A stretch of 6,545 nucleotides of DNA from Pirellulaceae bacterium (lineage in GTDB: Bacteria; Planctomycetota; Planctomycetia; Pirellulales; Pirellulaceae). Positions 5,503 to 6,545 of the stretch are shown here, in pieces; the stretch's first letter is position 1, and each line of letters opens with the position of its first letter. The stretch is taken from contig JABDKS010000620.1 in NCBI GenBank assembly GCA_013002105.1, positions 1 through 6,545 on the forward strand, given 5' to 3'. Position numbers and translations under genes: made by a program. Under the pieces are notes generated by a model. The model saw only the letters and a list, made by a program, of their open reading frames with translations. It ran no database searches and was not told the DNA's origin.

Positions 5503-5534
5503 AAGGATCGTCTCCTTGATAACCGAGTGCTCGG
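5503..5534 (+). promoter_or_regulatory. Two hairpins over the metalloprotease translation start
   Basis: AAGGA (5503-5507) pairs with TCCTT (5513-5517) across 5 nt. CCGAG (5523-5527) pairs with CTCGG (5530-5534) across 2 nt and ends one base before the ATG at 5536. The only Shine-Dalgarno-like AAGGA is therefore both hidden and too far (28 nt) from the start, so translation initiation may be inefficient or controlled. An in-frame GTG at 5527 is a less likely start. Confidence 0.3.
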
Positions 5535-5535
5535 A

Positions 5536-6545
5536 ATGAAATTCACAAAGCTTATTTTTGCTTCCCTGTTCACCGTCGCTTGCAGCTGGGTTGTCCCGGC
5601 AAGCGCTGAACTGCCCGCCTTTGACAAAGTGTCCGAAGGATTTGAGAAGGTTGCTGTCTCGGACATGCAGAATCCCAAGGGACTGTTCAACCTCTGGCAA
5701 CGCAAAAAGGACGGGCAAGTCCTGGGCGAACTGCCCAAAAACTTCGCCGGCAAGAGTTACTTCATCGCCCTGACGGTCAGCAGCGGCGACAAATATGCCG
5801 GATTGCAATCGGGCGAATGGGTTGTGCAGTGGCGTCGGTACGATGAACGGATCGCCCTGATCGCACCGAACCTGGAGATCCGCGCGACCGGAGATGCAGA
5901 ATCCAAGGCGTCGGTCAAACGATTGTTCACCGATCAAGTTCTGCTGGACGTTCCGATTGTGGCGATGGGTCCCGCCGGCGGTCCGGTCATTGATTTTGAT
6001 TCGTTGTTGGTCACCAAAGCGTCCACCTTTTTTGGACGTTCGGTCCGAGTCACGAATACCAATCTAAGAACCATCGAGTCCGCAAAAGTCTTTCCCGACA
6101 ACGTCGAATTGGCGTTTGAGGTCGTCGGCAACGGCGGTCGACTGCAAACGTTGCACTACTCGTTCAGCGAAGTGCCCGCTGCGACATCGGGGTTCAAACC
6201 GCGTGAAGCCGACGAACGTGTTGGCTATTTTACCACGGCGTACTCGGACCTGAGTAAATACAAGGATGACGAAACCCGCATCCGTTATATCAATCGTTGG
6301 AAACTGGAAAAGCGTGATCCAAAACTGAAACTCAGTCCGCCCAAAGAGCCGATTCGCTTTTATGTCGAGCACACCGCCCCAGTCCGTTACCGACGTTGGA
6401 TCAAATCGGGCGTCGATTACTGGAACAAAGCGTTCGAAAAAGTCGGTTTGGTCGACGCGATCGTGATCGAATACCAAGACGCCCAAAGCAAGGCGCACAT
6501 GGAAAAAGATCCCGAGGACGTCCGGTACAACTTCATCCGCTGGCT
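5536..6545 (+). CDS. Secreted zinc-dependent metalloprotease, DUF5117/DUF4953 type (N-terminal part, runs off right edge)
   Basis: 336 codons are open from the ATG at 5536 to the window end with no stop. Residues 1-24 form a signal peptide (MKFTKLIF, hydrophobic core, ASA cleavage site before E25). C16 gives a poor lipobox, so a lipoprotein is less likely. Residues about 33-200 resemble the DUF5117 region: GLFNLWQRKKDG, a GELPKNF segment, YAGLQSGEWVVQW, then DVPIVAMGPAGGPVIDF. From about residue 273 (EPIRFYVEHTAPVRYRRW, then GVDYWNKAFEKVG) it matches the start of the metzincin-like catalytic region (DUF4953). Family members are usually about 800-900 residues, so roughly 40% is visible. The expected HExxHxxGxxH zinc motif lies beyond the edge, so catalytic competence cannot be checked. 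The likely role is extracytoplasmic peptide degradation. It has no clear Shine-Dalgarno and is divergent from glyA. Confidence 0.88.
   Translation, partial: MKFTKLIFASLFTVACSWVVPASAELPAFDKVSEGFEKVAVSDMQNPKGLFNLWQRKKDGQVLGELPKNFAGKSYFIALTVSSGDKYAGLQSGEWVVQWRRYDERIALIAPNLEIRATGDAESKASVKRLFTDQVLLDVPIVAMGPAGGPVIDFDSLLVTKASTFFGRSVRVTNTNLRTIESAKVFPDNVELAFEVVGNGGRLQTLHYSFSEVPAATSGFKPREADERVGYFTTAYSDLSKYKDDETRIRYINRWKLEKRDPKLKLSPPKEPIRFYVEHTAPVRYRRWIKSGVDYWNKAFEKVGLVDAIVIEYQDAQSKAHMEKDPEDVRYNFIRW

Larger units (their letters stand above)
5138..5535. other. Divergent intergenic region between glyA and the metalloprotease
   Basis: 398 bp shared by two divergent genes. From the glyA side it holds a hairpin with a T-run, then a good minus-strand promoter. 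Toward the metalloprotease it holds a 13-bp palindrome, a tandem repeat with TCACAG/CTGTGA dyads, and two small hairpins just before the start codon. No plus-strand promoter is convincing. I see no glycine, tetrahydrofolate or SAM riboswitch pattern, and no small gene longer than 17 codons with a plausible ribosome binding site. Confidence 0.6.

Overview
The window looks like a piece of a planctomycete chromosome, most likely from the Pirellulaceae (Rhodopirellula-like). This is judged by eye, not by a database match. The reasons are a secreted Gly/Cys-rich protein ending in Tyr-Thr-Val repeats of the planctomycete 'YTV' type, a large secreted DUF5117/DUF4953-type zinc metalloprotease, stand-alone and multidomain receiver proteins, long gene-poor spacers, and a moderate GC content (low to mid 50s by eye).

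Layout, left to right. (1) Positions 1-487, minus strand: the N-terminal 162 codons of a secreted repeat protein that runs off the left edge. It has a good Shine-Dalgarno and a sigma70-like promoter lying inside an imperfect dyad. (2) Positions 640-1548: a spacer of about 900 bp without a convincing gene. It holds several short inverted repeats, a cluster of GGTGA half-sites and a 9-mer (TGCATTCAC) found three times. (3) Positions 1549-3336, plus strand: a soluble PAS-GAF-(DHp-like)-receiver protein with no kinase ATPase domain, whose receiver has lost two key residues. (4) Positions 3345-3788, minus strand: a small single-domain response regulator with all key residues, ending 8 bp from the end of gene 3 (tail to tail). 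(5) Positions 3881-5137, minus strand: glyA, serine hydroxymethyltransferase, complete, with a candidate promoter and a possible attenuator-like hairpin in its short leader. (6) Positions 5138-5535: a divergent intergenic region with palindromes and a short tandem repeat. (7) Positions 5536-6545, plus strand: the N-terminal 336 codons of a secreted metalloprotease that runs off the right edge before its zinc motif.

Functionally, glyA is one-carbon/glycine housekeeping. The two receiver proteins form a signalling patch whose input kinase is not in the window. The two outer genes encode exported proteins. Apart from glyA and the response regulator, which share a strand 92 bp apart, nothing argues for a long operon. 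No tRNA, rRNA, CRISPR array, IS element or phage gene was seen. The most unusual points are the degenerate receiver on a kinase-less sensor scaffold facing an intact receiver gene, and the structured but gene-free spacer at 640-1548.
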